Shown here: piece after piece, positions 12,184 to 24,707 of the stretch | Layout: every line of letters starts with the position of its first letter | How positions within the stretch are numbered: position 1 is the first letter of the stretch | Source of the DNA: Garcia nutans | Taxonomy: Eukaryota; Streptophyta; Magnoliopsida; Malpighiales; Euphorbiaceae | Reading direction: 5' to 3' | Assembly: GCA_947685225.1 (NCBI GenBank) | Contig: CANTUV010000007.1 | Coordinates: 14,900,501 to 14,964,500, forward strand | Length of the DNA: 64,000 nucleotides | Translations under genes and position numbers: made by a program | The notes under the pieces: model-generated | The model's input: only the letters and a program-made list of their open reading frames with translations | What the model was told of the DNA's origin: nothing | Databases searched by the model: none

Positions 12184-12943
12184 TGTAATATCCCAAAGTA
12201 TGCCCTAGAAGTTTTGGAATTATTGTTGTATTTGGATTTGAAGTATATGTTTAATGGAAAGAGAAAAGAAGTAAAGAGAGATGTGTATATGTTGTATATT
12301 TAGAGATATATACAACATATACAAGTCAAATTATTATATGGTCAAAAGAAGATATTTATTTATTTTAAATTTAATTAAGTAATTAAAAGGAAATTTAATA
12401 TGAGTGGAAGAGGAAAATAATTGATTATTTTAATAATATTTTTGCTTGGTGGAGGTTTAAAGAGATTGAGTATGTGACTTTGCTTCTCATTTTTCTTCTT
12501 CTCTTCTTCTTTTCCTTTCTTGGCCGGCTCTTTCCAAAGCAAGAGAGCAAGAGAGAGTTTTGATTTTCTGAGATCAAAATTAAAGGAGATTTCAAGTAAT
12601 TAAGTTGGAAATCCAAGAAGTTTCATCATTTTTGGTAATTTCCCTCTTGATTCCCTTATTTTATTTGAAGTTGTGTTTGAGTTTGATAGATTGTTGTTGA
12701 TAGTAAGAGTGTGTTTGATTGTAGTGTGTTTGAGAGTGTTGGATTTGAATTGAAATAAGGAGTTAGGTTGATGTTGGTGTTGGAAGTGTATGAGTTGTGT
12801 TTGTGTTAGGGTTGTGAATTGGTGATTATTGTTGTAGATGTTGAGTTTGATTAATTATTCTTGTAGATCTTAATGATATTGGTGTTTAATGAAGTTAGAA
12901 GCATAAAATATGAGTTTGGTCCGAAACAGAAGCATTTTGGATG

Positions 12944-13070
12944 CCACGCCCGTGGCCCTTGGCTGCCACGACCGTGGCCATTGGAAGCCATGGCCGTGGG
13001 GGTTTTGAGCAAGGGAGGCAGATCCATTTGCTAACCCACGCCCGTGGGGGTTGGGAGGCCACGACCGTGG
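12944..13070. repeat. Cluster of five short palindromes in the Tekay 5' LTR
   Basis: Units at 12944-12955, 12966-12977, 12988-12999, 13035-13048 and 13059-13070 have the form CCACGCCCGTGG or CCACGACCGTGG, with one variant CCATGGCCGTGG. Five CCACG/CGTGG arm pairs in 127 bp of otherwise AT-rich LTR cannot be chance. The copy in the 3' LTR is at 20210-20336. Confidence 0.85.
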
Positions 13071-13796
13071 GGTCCTAGAGAGAGATGTTGGCTTGTAGTT
13101 TATGATCTATGGGTCTAGTATGAGACTAATAGGTGAATAATTTTATTGGAATTTATGTGAATTTGTAATTAAGTGTGTATTATTCCTTTTGGATTAGGTT
13201 GTGAAGAGGTTGAATTGCCCTAACCTAAGTGTTGAGGATTCTTGGAAGAGGATGTGTATAGATTGGTGTAAGTTGTTCTTGAGGTAAGTACAAACCCTAC
13301 ATTATTGCATACATTTACATGACATTGAGACTTAACACATCTAGTTGTAAATGTGTTAAGTAATCTATTACATTGTTGATACATTTGATTAATGTTATGA
13401 TTTGTATAATGTGAAAGATATGATGATCATTCATAATGTATGCTCAATGCAATTGGTTATGAATACTTTAATGATGAATTGCTTTGATATGAATTGAGAT
13501 ATGATAAGATGTGAAGCCATTGTGGTTGGCTATAATGATTCAAAAGAAATAAGTGAGGCATGTTTGCCTAGATGATGATGTCCAATGCAATTAATTATGT
13601 ATACTCTATTGATGAGATGTGAAGCCATTGTTGTTGGCTATAATGATGCAAATGAGATAATTGAGGTATGGTTGCCTAAATGATTATGAGAAAATGAGAA
13701 GGGAATTTATAATGAAATAATGAATAAATTGTGTGTCTAATGTGTTATTCCATTTTCAGAGTTTTGTTGTTGGCGGCATGCCTAATAGTAACAATC

Positions 13797-14036
13797 TCTT
13801 GAAGCTAGGTTGGGATTGATCCTTGAAGCCAAATTGGGTTGAAGTTGAGCATGCTTTACTCCCCTTGAAGTTTGGTTGGGTCTAGTCCTTGAAGCCTAGT
13901 TGAGATGTTACAAACCCTTGAAGCTAGGTTGGGTTTGGCTCTTGAAGCCAAGTTGGGTTGATACTTAGCATGCTTTGTTCCCCTTGAAGCTTGGTTGAAC
14001 CTAATCCTTGAAGCCTAGTTGGGATAATGATAATGA
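13797..14036. repeat. Higher-order tandem array of CTTGAAGC units in the Tekay 5' LTR
   Basis: About eight units begin CTTGAAGC and end near TTGGG. They are arranged as two similar blocks of roughly 125 bp that each include a GAGCATGCTTT- or TAGCATGCTTT-type spacer. The array is repeated in the 3' LTR at about 21062-21296. Confidence 0.75.
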
Positions 14037-14673
14037 TAAATGTGATAATTGAACCAAAACATTAACTCTGAAAGTTGAATGGCATATTAGTGTCTTTTGG
14101 ATCCATGCTTGTCTTTGTTTAAATGTGATTTATGAATGGTGAAACAAATGAATAATGAGATTCAATGTAAGACTTTCAAATGTGATGTTCTTATGTATTG
14201 TTTATAATGTTTGAACATATGATATTGGCATTGCATTGAAACATATTGTTATTGGGGTTTGTACCACTAAGTCGTTGCCTTAGCGTGATTGTGGTTCATC
14301 GCGCAGGTAACAGGGTCGAGCCAGAGAGTTCATCTAGACCGAGTCGAGTCTAGATTTTGAAGTGTTGATTGTGAGCTTAAAGATCAAAGACTGACTGCCA
14401 AACATGTATAAACTTTATGTTTTGTAAAAATTTGATTTTGATGTTTATGTATTTCTAAATATCTCTACATTTTCCGCTGCGTATTGAATGAACGTTTTAT
14501 TTATTGTGTTTTATGATATAACTTAAATGTTTTGAGTTTGCTCATATTACTGTATAAAGGAATGATTTATTTGTTTAGTAAACCGTAGCATTTCTATATT
14601 CGGTATACGTATATTACAGGTGTAGTAGTATGTAGTGTACGTATACGGGGTATAGGGGTGTTACAATTGTTTT

Positions 14674-14686
14674 TGGTATTAGAGCC
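14674..14686 (+). other. Primer-binding site (initiator Met tRNA type) of the Tekay element
   Basis: TGGTATTAGAGCC lies 8 bp after the LTR end. It matches the usual TGGTATCAGAGC of plant elements primed by initiator methionine tRNA, with one C-to-T change. Confidence 0.85.
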
Positions 14687-14838
14687 TAGATTTGAGATTC
14701 TCAACCTAGGTAAATTGTAAGGAAAAAGAAAATTTTGATTTTAAAATGTGATTTTTTAAATAAGATACATGCTTTGGTATTGGCAGTCTCTGATCTTTGA
14801 TGAGGTATATTCTGCTTTGTTTGCAAATATAGGTAGTG

Positions 14839-17800
14839 ATGGCATCTCAATCACGTCAGTCTATAGAAGGTAGTGCTGAGAGCGTAGCTCCTGAAGAGAG
14901 TAGAGATGGAGCTAGAGTTGAGAGAGCTAGTGAGGCCCCTGCTCCTATGCTAGGGAGATCAGCTGCTGATGAGGTTCCGCCGGGTTGGTTACGGCATGTG
15001 GTAGAATTGTTGAGGCGAGCTCCAGTGCAGCTGCCACCGCCACCATAGCCGCAAGTACCGGTGAGGCATTATGATAAATTGAGAAAATATGGGGCTGAGG
15101 ATTTTCTTGGCACTACATATCCTGCAGTAGCTGAGCAGTGGTTGGATAGAGTGGAGAGGGTATTTATCCAGTTGCAAGCTACTCCTGAAGAGAAATTTGA
15201 TTATGCTAGATCCCTTCTTCAGAAAGATGCTTATGATTGGTGGAAGACGATTCCTCATGCTATGGATGATCCACCTACGTTGTCTTATGGTGATTTTCTG
15301 AGGGAGTTTGAGCAGAAATATACTCCGAGGGAGTATAAGGATGTCAAGAAGAAGAAATTTCTGAATTTGAGACAAGATAACCGGACTGTGACAGAGTATG
15401 AGGTAGAGTTCATCCGGTTGAGTCACTATGCCGGTGGGATTATTTATGATGAAATTGACCGGTGTAGGAGATTTGAGGAGGGGTTGAGGCCCTCTATTAT
15501 GTGTATTGTTGCTGGATCTCGGTATCAAGATTTTTCTCAATTGGTTGCAGCAGCTAGAAGTGTTGAGAGAGCACAATCTATTGCAACAGCTGCTACTGAG
15601 GAGGAGACCAGAGTTAGGAGGTCCCATTTTGAGGCAGGGTCTTCATCTATTAAGAGAGGCCGAGGAAGTTTTGTTCCAAGAATTAGTAGGAGCCAGAGGC
15701 AGTCAAGTAGGTCAGTTCAGTATCAGAGGCAGAGATCGAGACCTACAGTTTCTGTAGCGAGTACTCCAACTCCAGTGGTTCAGAGATCTATTCCACCTGT
15801 ATGTGTTCATTGTGGTAGGACCCATGGGGGTACTTGTTGGAAGAGGGGTGGATTAGGAGTATGTTTTAGATGTGGGTCACCAGCTCATTTTATTAAAGAT
15901 TGCCCTGAGATGCAGGATGATAGACAGATTGATACTGTAGCTTCTCGACCTAATTCTAGCAGAGGTGGTCGAGGGGGCAGAGGTTTCAGTAGAGGTGGTC
16001 GACCCGGGATCAGTCAGAGAGGAGGCTCTACATCCGGAGGCAGTAGGCCAGATGAGGCTGGGTCTTCTCAGAGAGTGTATGTGATGCAGAGGCAGCCGGA
16101 TGCTTCAGCAGTCATTACGGGTACATTTTCTTTATTTGATATTTCAGTTCTTGCTTTGATTGATTTAGGATATACTCATTCATATATAAGTGCATCTATC
16201 TTGTCTGTGTCTGAATTACATTCAGAGTCCTTAGGATTTGATGTCTTGGTGACAAATCCTTTAGGACATAGTGTTGTGGTGAGTAAGGTGCATCGTGATA
16301 GTGCAGTGGTGGTACAAGGTGAGGAATTTTTAGGTGATTTGATTGAAATGCCTTTTAAGGAGTATGATTTGATCTTAGGCATGGATTGGTTGTCTAAGCA
16401 TGGAGTTGTGGTAGACTGTCAAAAGAAGTGTGTTACTCTGAGAACCAGTGATGGTAGAAGTGTGATAGTGTCTAGTGAGCAGAAACAACTTGCATCCTTG
16501 TTTGTGTCAGCTTTTGCAGCTAGGAAGTTAATTAGAAAAGGGTGTGATGCTTATCTTGCTCATGTTGTGGATACCAGAGTAGTGGGTTCTCAACTTGATA
16601 GTATACCCACAGTTGCGGAATTTTCAGATGTGTTTCCTAAGGAGTTGCCAGGGTTACCCCCTGAGAGAGAGGTTGAGTTTGGTATCGATTTGTTGCCTGG
16701 TACCACTCCCATCTCTATTACTCCTTATCGAATGGCACCTACTGAGTTGAGAGAGTTGAAGGTCCAGTTGCAGGAGTTGTTGGATAAAGGGTTTGTTCGC
16801 CCTAGTGTTTCTCCGTGGGGAGCTCCTGTTTTGTTTGTAAAGAAGAAGGATGGTATTTTGAGATTATGCATCGATTATAGGCAATTGAACAAAGTGACTA
16901 TCAAGAATAAGTATCCTTTGCCTCGGATTGATGATCTCTTCGATCAGTTGAAGGGAGCAGCAGTGTTTTCCAAGATTGATTTGAGATCAGGGTACCATCA
17001 GTTGAGGGTTAGAGCTGAAGATGTTCCTAAGACAGCTTTCCGCACAAGATATGGGCATTATGGGTTTTTATTGATGCCTTTTGGATTGACGAATGCACCT
17101 GCAGCTTTTATGGATTTGACGAATAGGGTGTTTAGGCCCTACCTGGATCAGTTTGTGGTGGTTTTTATTGATGATATTTTGGTGTATTCACGTAATGAAG
17201 AGGAGCATTTGCGGATTGTGTTGCAGACCTTGAGAGAGAAGCAATTGTATGCTAAGCTGTCGAAGTGTGAGTTTTGGCTTGATCAAGTAACTTTTCTGGG
17301 TCATATAGTTTCAGCAGGTGGTATAAGAGTCGATCCGAGTAAAGATAAGGTTATTTTGAATTGGAGTCCACCGAAGTCTGTGACTAAAGTTAGAAGTTTT
17401 CTCGGTTTCGCAGGCTATTATCGACGCTTTGTGAAAGGTTTTTCTTTAATAGCTACTCCACTCACCAGATTACTTCGGAAGGGAGTTAGATTTGTGTGGA
17501 CGGATCAGTGTCAAACAAGCTTTGAGCAGTTGAAAGAGATGTTGACTCAAGCTTCTGTTCTTGCTTTGCCTGTGGAAGATAAACCATATGTGATTTACAG
17601 TGATGCTTCACATAATGGTTTAGGTTGTGTTTTGATGCAAGAGGGTAAAGTTATAGCTTATGTTTCTCGGCAGTTGAAGCCGCATGAGCTTAATTACCCG
17701 ACGCATGATTTGGAGTTAGCAGCCATAGTGTTTTCTTTGAAGATTTGGCGACACTACTTGTATGGAGAGAAATATTTTTTTTATACAGATCATAAGAGTT

Positions 17801-19401
17801 TGAAATATTTGGGGGTTCAAAGAGAGCTTAATCTTCGGCAAAGACGATGGTTGGAGTTAATCAAAGACTACGACTATTTGATTGATTATCATCCTGGTAA
17901 GGCAAATGTTATTGCTGATGCCTTGAGTCGGAAGTCTTTGGCAGGTTTGGCTATTTATTCGCTCTCTTTGCTTGTTGAGTTAAGAGCGTTGCATGCTAGT
18001 TTCGAATTATGTGATGATGGAGCCTTGTTAGCTCAGTTGCATTTAAGACCGGTGTTGTTGGATCAGATTAAAGAGGCTCAATTGATTAATGAGAAAATTT
18101 AGAACATTGTTTCAGATTGCCAAAATGGGGAGAGCCAAGAATTCCATGTGAGAAGTGATGGTAGCCTTTGGTTCAAGGATAGATTGTGTGTTCCTGATGA
18201 TCTTAGTTTAAGAAAGATTATTTTGGAAGAAGCACATCAATCGATTTTTGCTATGCACCCTGGGAGTACTAAAATGTATCAGGATTTGAAGCAACATTAC
18301 TGGTGGTCAGGTATGAAGAAAGACATAGCGGAATTTGTGTCCAAGTGTCTCACTTGTCAGAGGGTGAAAGCTGAGCATCAAGTTCCAACAGGGTTGCTTC
18401 AACCTTTAGCAGTACCTGAATGGAAATGGGAACGTGTGACAATGGATTTTGTGTCTGGTTTGCCATTGACTCAGAAGAAGCATGATGCTATCTGGGTGAT
18501 TGTTGATCGGTTGACGAAGACAGCTCATTTTCTTCCAGTTAGAATGGACTATTCTCTTGAGAAGTTGGCTGAGTTGTATATCAGTGAGATAGTGAAGTTG
18601 CATGGAGTCCCAATTTCTTTAGTATCTGATCGAGATCCCTGGTTTACTTCGAGGTTTTGGAGAAGTTTACATGGTGCTTTGGGTTCTCGATTGCACTTTA
18701 GCACTGCTTTTCATCCACAGTTAGATGGGCAGTCAGAGAGAGTGATACAGATTATAGAGGATATGTTGAGAAGCTGTGTCATTGATTTTTCTGGAAGTTG
18801 GGATAGATTTTTGCCACTTGTGGAATTTGCTTACAACAACAGTCATCAATTTAGTATTAAAATGGCACCATATGTGGCATTGTATGGTAGAAAATGTAGG
18901 ACGCCTCTATGTTGGAATGAAGTTGGAGAAGGCAAATTGGTTGGTCCTGATTTGAAGAGGAGAGACATAGAATTTGATGTTGGAGATAAAGTATTTTTGA
19001 AAGTATCTCCTTGGAAAAAGATTGTGAGATTTGGTCACAAAGGAAAGCTAAGTCCTCATTTTATTAGACCTTATGAAGTATTAGAAAGAGTTGGACCAGT
19101 TGCTTATCGACTTGCTTTGCCGCCTGAATTAGATAGAATCCATAATGTTTTCCATGTTTCTATGCTGAGGAGGTACAGATCAGAACCATCTCATGTTTTG
19201 ACAGTAGAATCTATTGAGGTGAATCCAGATCTGACTTTTGAAGAAGAACCAATTGCTATTTTGGCACATGAAGTGAAAGAGTTGAGAAATAAGAAAGTGC
19301 CACTTGTGAAAGTTCTTTGGAAGAATCATGCAAAGGAAGAAGCAACTTGGGAGAGTGAGCAAGCAATGCGAGATCAATATTCTCAGTTGTTTCAGACTTG
19401 A
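14839..19401 (+). pseudogene. Tekay gag-pol polyprotein with two in-frame stops
   Basis: One continuous frame of about 1,520 codons, starting at the ATG at 14839, is interrupted only by TAG at 15046-15048 and TAG at 18100-18102. Domains in order: Gag (15061-15640); zinc knuckle CFRCGSPAHFIKDCP (15862-15906); protease with DLG (16162-16170) instead of the usual D-S/T-G; RT with FIDD (17164-17175); RNase H with YSDAS and DHKSLKYL; integrase HHCC finger (about 18230-18375), catalytic Asp at 18445 and 18628 and Glu at 18736; C-terminal chromodomain-like segment (19204-19398). Relative to the family as I know it, roughly 25-30 residues before the integrase C-terminal domain are missing in frame (near 18952). 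Both stops, the protease change and an Arg-to-Trp change after the second integrase Asp fit C-to-T decay. Not functional as it stands. Confidence 0.93.
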
Positions 19402-19432
19402 TATCAGGTAATTTCGAGGACGAAATTTCTTT

Positions 19433-19447
19433 TTAGAGGGGGAGAAT
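19433..19447 (+). other. Polypurine tract of the Tekay element
   Basis: AGAGGGGGAGAAT directly precedes the 3' LTR. It is the expected priming site for plus-strand DNA synthesis. Confidence 0.85.
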
Positions 19448-21931
19448 TGTAATATCCCAAAGTATGCCCTAGAAGTTTTGGAATTATTGTTGTATTTGGA
19501 TTTGAAGTATATGTCTAATGGAAAGAGAAAAGAAGTAAAGAGAGATGTGTATATGTTGTATATATAGAGATATATACAACATATACAAGTCAAATTATTA
19601 TATGGTTAAAAGAAGATATTTATTTATTTTAAATTTAATTAAGTAATTAAAAGGAAATTTAATATGAGTGGAAGAGGAAAATAATTGATTATTTTAATAA
19701 TATTTTTGCTTGGTGGAGGTTTAAAGAGATTGAGTATGTGACTTTGCTTCTCATTTTTCTTCTTCTCTTCTTCTTTTCCTTTCTTGGCCGGCTCTTTCCA
19801 AAGAAAGGGAGCAAGAGAGAGTTTTGATTTTCCAAGATCAAAATTAAAGGAGATTTCAAGTAATTAAGTTGGAAATCCAAGAAGTTTCATCATTTTTGGT
19901 AAGTTCCCTCTTGATTCTCTTGTTTTATTTGAAGTTGTGTTTTAGTTTGATAGATTGTTGTTGATAGTAAGAGTGTGTTTGATTGTGGTATGTTTGAGAG
20001 TGTTGGATTTGAATTGAAATAAGGAGTTAGGTTGATGTTGGTGTTGGAAGTGTATGAGTTATGTTTGTGTTAGGGTTTTGAATTGGTGATTATTGTTGTA
20101 GATGTTGAGTTTGATTAATTATTCTTGTAGATCTTCATGATATTGGTGTTTAATGAAGTTAGAAGCATAGAATATATGAGTTTGGTCCGAAACAGAAGCA
20201 TTTTGGATGCCACGCCCGTGGCCCTTGGCTGCCACGACCGGGGCCATTGGAAGCCATGGCCATGGGGGTTTTGAGCAAGGGAGGCAGATCCATTTGCTAA
20301 CCCACGCCCGTGGGGGTTGGGAGGCCACGACCGTGGAGTCCTAGAGAGAGATGTTGGCTTGTAGTTTATGATCTATGGGTCTAGTATGAGACTAATAGGT
20401 GAATAATTGTATTGGAATTTATGTGAATTTGTAAATAAGTGTGTATTATTCCTTTTGGATTAGGTTGTGAAGAGGTTGAATTGCCCTAACCTAAGTGTTG
20501 AGGATTCTTGGAAGAGGAAGTGTATAGATTAGTGTAAGTTGTTCTTGAGGTAAGTACAAACCCTACATTATTGCATACATTTACATGACATTGGGACTTA
20601 ACACATCTAGTTGTAAATGTGTTAAGTAATCTATTACATTGTTGATACATTTGATTAATGTTATGATTTGTATAATGTGAAAGATATGATGATCATTCAT
20701 AATGTATGCTCAATGCAATTGGTTATGAATACTTTAATGATGAATTGCTTTGATATGAATTGAGATATGATAAGATGTGAAGCCATTGTGGTTGGCTATA
20801 ATGATTCAAAAGAAATAAGTGAGGCATGTTTGCCTAGATGATGATGTCCAATGCAATTAATTATGTATACTCTATTGATGAGATGTGAAGCCATTGTTGT
20901 TGGCTATAATGATGCAAATGAGATAATTGAGGCATGGTTGCCTAAATGATTATGAGAAAATGACAATGGAATTTATAATGAAATAATGAATAATTTGTGT
21001 GTCTAATGTGTTATTCCATTTTTAGAGTTTTGTTGTTGGTGGCATGCCTAATAGTAATAATCTCTTGAAGCTAGGTTGGGCTTGATCCTTGAAGCCAAAT
21101 TGGGTTGAAGTTGAGCATGCTTTACTCCCCTTGAAGTTTGGTTGGGTCTAGTCCTTGAAGCCTAGTTGAGATGTTACAAACCCTTGAAGCTTGGTTGGGT
21201 TTGGCTCTTGAAGCCAAGTTGGGTTGATACTTAGCATGCTTTGTTCCCCTTGAAGCTTGGTTGAACCTAATCCTTGAAGCCTAGTTGGGATAATGATAAT
21301 GATAAATGTGATAATTGAACCAAAACATTAACTCTGAAAGTTGAATGGCATATTAGTGTCTTTTGGGCCCATGCTTGTCTTTGTTTAAATGTGATTTATG
21401 AATGGTGAAACAAATGAATAATGAGATTCAATGTAAGACTTTGAAATGTGATGTTCTTATGTATTGTTTATAATGTTTGAACATATGATATTGGCATTGC
21501 ATTGAAACATATTGTTATTGGGGTTTGTACCACTAAGCCGTTGGCTTAGCAGAATTGTGGTTCATCGCGCAGGTGACAGGGTCGAGCCAGAGAGTTCATC
21601 TAGACCGAGTCGAGTCTAAATTTTAAAGTGTTGATTGTGAGCTTAAAGATCAAAGACTGACTGCCAAACATGTATAAACTTTATGTTTTGTAAAAATTTG
21701 ATTTTGATGTTTATGTATTTGTAAATATCTCTACATTTTCCGCTGCGTATTGAATGAACGTTTTATTTATTGTGTTTTATGATATAACTTAAATGTTTTG
21801 AGTTTGCTCATATTATTGTATAAAGGAATGATTTGTTTGTTTACTAAACTGTAGCATTCCTATATTCGGTATACGTATATTACAGGTGTAGTAGTATGTA
21901 GTGTGCGTATACGTGGTATAGGGGTGTTACA
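19448..21931 (+). repeat. 3' LTR of the Tekay-type element
   Basis: 2,484 bp, TGTAATATCCC...GTTACA, near-identical to 12184-14665. Differences are mostly single substitutions. It is followed by the TSD copy AATGC at 21932-21936. Confidence 0.95.
20210..20336. repeat. Cluster of five short palindromes in the Tekay 3' LTR
   Basis: Copy of the 12944-13070 cluster. Two of the units carry a substitution relative to the 5' copy (one CGTGG arm changed to CGGGG, one CCGTGG to CCATGG), so the palindromes are starting to decay since insertion. Confidence 0.8.
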
Positions 21932-21989
21932 AATGCCCTCGTGTAATTGGCTTTTCATTTTAAGTAAAAGAGGCACACCTATACTAGTA

Positions 21990-22175
21990 TATAAGTACCG
22001 AGCTACACGCACTCTAATCGTGTATAAGGGCCTTAGTTGCGTTGAGCTACATGCACTATACTCATGTATAAGCGCCTTAGTCAAGCCGAGCTGCACACAC
22101 TCTAGTCATATATAAGCCCCTTAATTGCGCCGAGCTATTAGCACATTGTGTATAAGCACGATAACCTTTATCGTG
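21990..22175. repeat. Degenerate tandem repeat of about 50 bp in the Tat 3' region
   Basis: Four diverged units share the pattern CCGAGCTAC-CACTCTA-GTGTATAAG-GCCTTAG. Substitutions between units are frequent, which indicates age. Tandem repeats are common in the long post-pol region of Tat elements. Confidence 0.65.
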
Positions 22176-22429
22176 CATAAGAAAATTAACATAACCGAAC
22201 AATAAAATAAAATTTGAAACAAAATTTCATTCATAAAAGTTGTATAGAAACAAAAGTTTTAGTTCCAAATCGAGATGATAACAGTACAACATTTAAAATA
22301 AAAACAAACACAACATACAAAAATGCAACAGAAGGTAGCAATACAATATAATCATTGTTGTGTATTTTCAGGGTCTGCCCCTCCACCAATGTCAACAAAT
22401 TCCTCGTCCACATACCAAGACCCGATCTT

Positions 22430-24198
22430 CATTCATCTCATTCAATTTTCTCAAAACTTCCTACTCTTTGGCTAGCAGTTCATGAGCGAGATACAGATCC
22501 TTCTCTATGACTTTCAAGTTGGACCGAGCTTTCGAGCACTGCTGGTTGACTTTAGAAGTTTTCGCTAAGGCCTTATACTCCACTTTAGCTATCGCCAGGG
22601 CCTGGTGCTTAAACTCCCTTGCTCATTTTTTAGCCTTGCCTAACCAAGCTTTAACTTCCTTTAGCCGAGCTTTAGCTTAATTCTCAACTTCTATGGCCTT
22701 CTTTGCATCACTTTTGGCCTTTTTATTCCTATACAGAGCCCCATTAAAATCGATCCTCTCCATGAAGGGCCAGAAGATCGAACTGTCAAAACAGAAACCA
22801 TACTTAGTGAACTGTCAAAACGGAAACCATACTCAGTGTTGTAAGAAGATAGTCAATTCAAATTAAAGTCAAACCTGAAATGCCCTTAGATTTGTTGGTT
22901 CCAGCAGTTTGTTGGCTTCCATTCTGCCCAGATAATTGTTTTCTTTTGGAATCTTCCTAAAAAAATCCTGGAAGAACATCCCGACTAGTTCATCGGTTAT
23001 AGAATAATCTGGCCCATACTGGACCCTAAAATCTTCGAACAGAGCCTATTACACTTGTGAGGGGCTCAGCACATGCTCTCTCCCCTCGGAATAAGCTCCT
23101 TCTGCTCCTGTGTGTGAAGCTCCCTGCTATTTTTCTACCTCGAGATCCCCTATGGTTCACCCGAGCTTGATTCCTTCCTCAAGTGTCACCTCAACCTTAG
23201 GTAGAGTGGTAGCATGCGCAGCCATTTTTACCTTCCTATTGTTGACCTCGGTCGTCTCCTATATTCATTTTCTTTTAGAGCTCATTTCTACCGCAACTCT
23301 GCTCGGTACCGAGCTCTTAGATTTGGTTGCTTTAGCAGCTTGATCTGCTTATATTTTCTTTAACTTCGGTCCAATTGCTTTCGTTTCTCTATATCTGCAC
23401 TAAAATAGCAAATCAGAAACATTATTACCGGGGTAATAAACAGAAATTCAAGCAAAATATTACTAGCCCAATCCTTAGGGAATGGTTCGATAGGGTCCTT
23501 TCCAATAGGAAAGTACCTCATTATCAGCCGCAGGACATTCAACTTCTTTTTTCTGAATGTCCTGCTTTATTATATCAAAAACTTCTTTCTCCATTGGCTC
23601 AAGGTTGGCACTCTTTATTTTAGGCCAATGTGGTGCCAGGTTCCACCTTGCTCGGTGCTCAAATCCACCCGCTTTTTTTAGAATGAAAAAGTGATCTTTC
23701 CAACCCTTTATTGAACCGGGCTTCTTGGAAAACAGTCTGAGCCCTGGCCGAGCCTGTAAAAATAAAAAAATCTTCATCTACACTAGGCCGTGATTTTAGA
23801 ATAAACAGAGCGGTCAGGATTCTCAGTGAGGGAGCCACGAACAATAACTTGCTTAAAATCTCAAGCCCTACGACAATATTCCATAAGTTCAGACTTAATT
23901 GCCCAAGGAAAATTCTTGTCACGGACAAAAACAGCTTAATGAATGAGCATAAAGGGAACCAAACTCCTGCAATTAAGTCTTCCTCATATGCTATCATTTG
24001 ATCGGGTCCTGGATAATCATCCCCTCGCATATCCTCCCCTGGAAGCTTTATTTGATATTCTTCTGGTATCTTATATTTTTCTCTGATCTCCTTCAAATCT
24101 TCTTCTTTCAATGAGCATCGTATATCCTTCACCCGAGTTCGATCTGTCCCAATCCAAGCTCCTACTTCATCTTCATCTTTAGAACCCAGATTAGCCAT
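22430..24198 (-). pseudogene. Antisense ORF of the Tat element (putative gypsy-type domain, PF04195-like)
   Basis: The minus-strand frame 24198-23659 starts MANLGSKDEDEVGAW and carries the domain named putative gypsy-type transposon: YKIPEEYQIKLPG, then MIAYEEDLIAGVWFPLCSF, then GQLSLNLW. A frameshift leads into 23777-23475, with KGWKDHFFILKK. Further down to about 22430, a broken frame is rich in Lys, Glu and Ala and looks like a coiled coil. The function of these antisense proteins is unknown. Several stops and at least one frameshift are present. Confidence 0.6.
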
Positions 24199-24690
24199 GG
24201 TTTCCCTCCCAATACCCTCAACTACCCTTTAATCAACTCTCTGTTCAGAGCCCTAATTTCCAGACGAGCTCGTACTATTAGTATCTGATCGTGATGGATC
24301 ACTATATTGTATATATGGTTCCTTTCCTCTCTCTTCATTCATTGACATACTTCCACTCTCCAAACTCATTTTACTTCCAGATATAACAAAGAATAATAAC
24401 TTATAAATAACAGTAAAGACTCACTTATAGCGCACAACAATAATCTTATACTTCAACTACTTTTTGAATACCGATCCACTCGACTATGAGCTATAGTACC
24501 TAAATGTTTATCAGCAACTTTAATAAAACCGAGCTCTCAAACTTGACAACAGATGAAAAATGAACCGGCTACGCCCCCTATTTATAGAGGATCGCATTAA
24601 GTGACTTGGGCGGGAAATTTTTTGCTTTTCCCGTTCATTTCACTCTACCTCCCCCTGCAACACCTGTCTTCTCTGACATTAATATCAGAT

Positions 24691-24707
24691 ACCTCGTGGG
24701 GGACTAA
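24691..24707 (+). other. Probable polypurine tract of the Tat element
   Basis: The GTGGGGGACTAA stretch directly precedes TGATACTACC, a plausible LTR start. Confidence 0.5.

Larger units (their letters stand above)
12184..14665 (+). repeat. 5' LTR of the Tekay-type element
   Basis: 2,482 bp, TG...CA ends, near-identical to 19448-21931. It contains a cluster of CCACG-x-CCGTGG inverted repeats (12944-13070), a diverged duplication around a GTGAAGCCATTG motif (13509 and 13615), and an array of CTTGAAGCC-type units (13797-14036). Confidence 0.95.
12184..21931 (+). mobile_element. Full-length Tekay/Del-type chromovirus LTR retrotransposon
   Basis: The element is 9,748 bp with LTRs at 12184-14665 and 19448-21931, both starting TGTAATATCCC and ending GTTACA. 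A perfect 5-bp target duplication AATGC flanks it. A PBS matching the 3' end of initiator Met tRNA follows the 5' LTR, and a purine tract precedes the 3' LTR. The interior is one gag-pol frame with domain order Gag, zinc knuckle, protease, RT, RNase H, integrase and C-terminal chromodomain-like region, which places it among chromoviruses. The LTRs differ by only a few bases per few hundred, so insertion is fairly recent. It sits inside the older Tat element. Confidence 0.95.

Noticed and set aside
14989..15627. 212-codon minus-strand frame opposite Tekay gag
   Set aside because: Shadow of the gag coding frame with no resemblance to any known protein.
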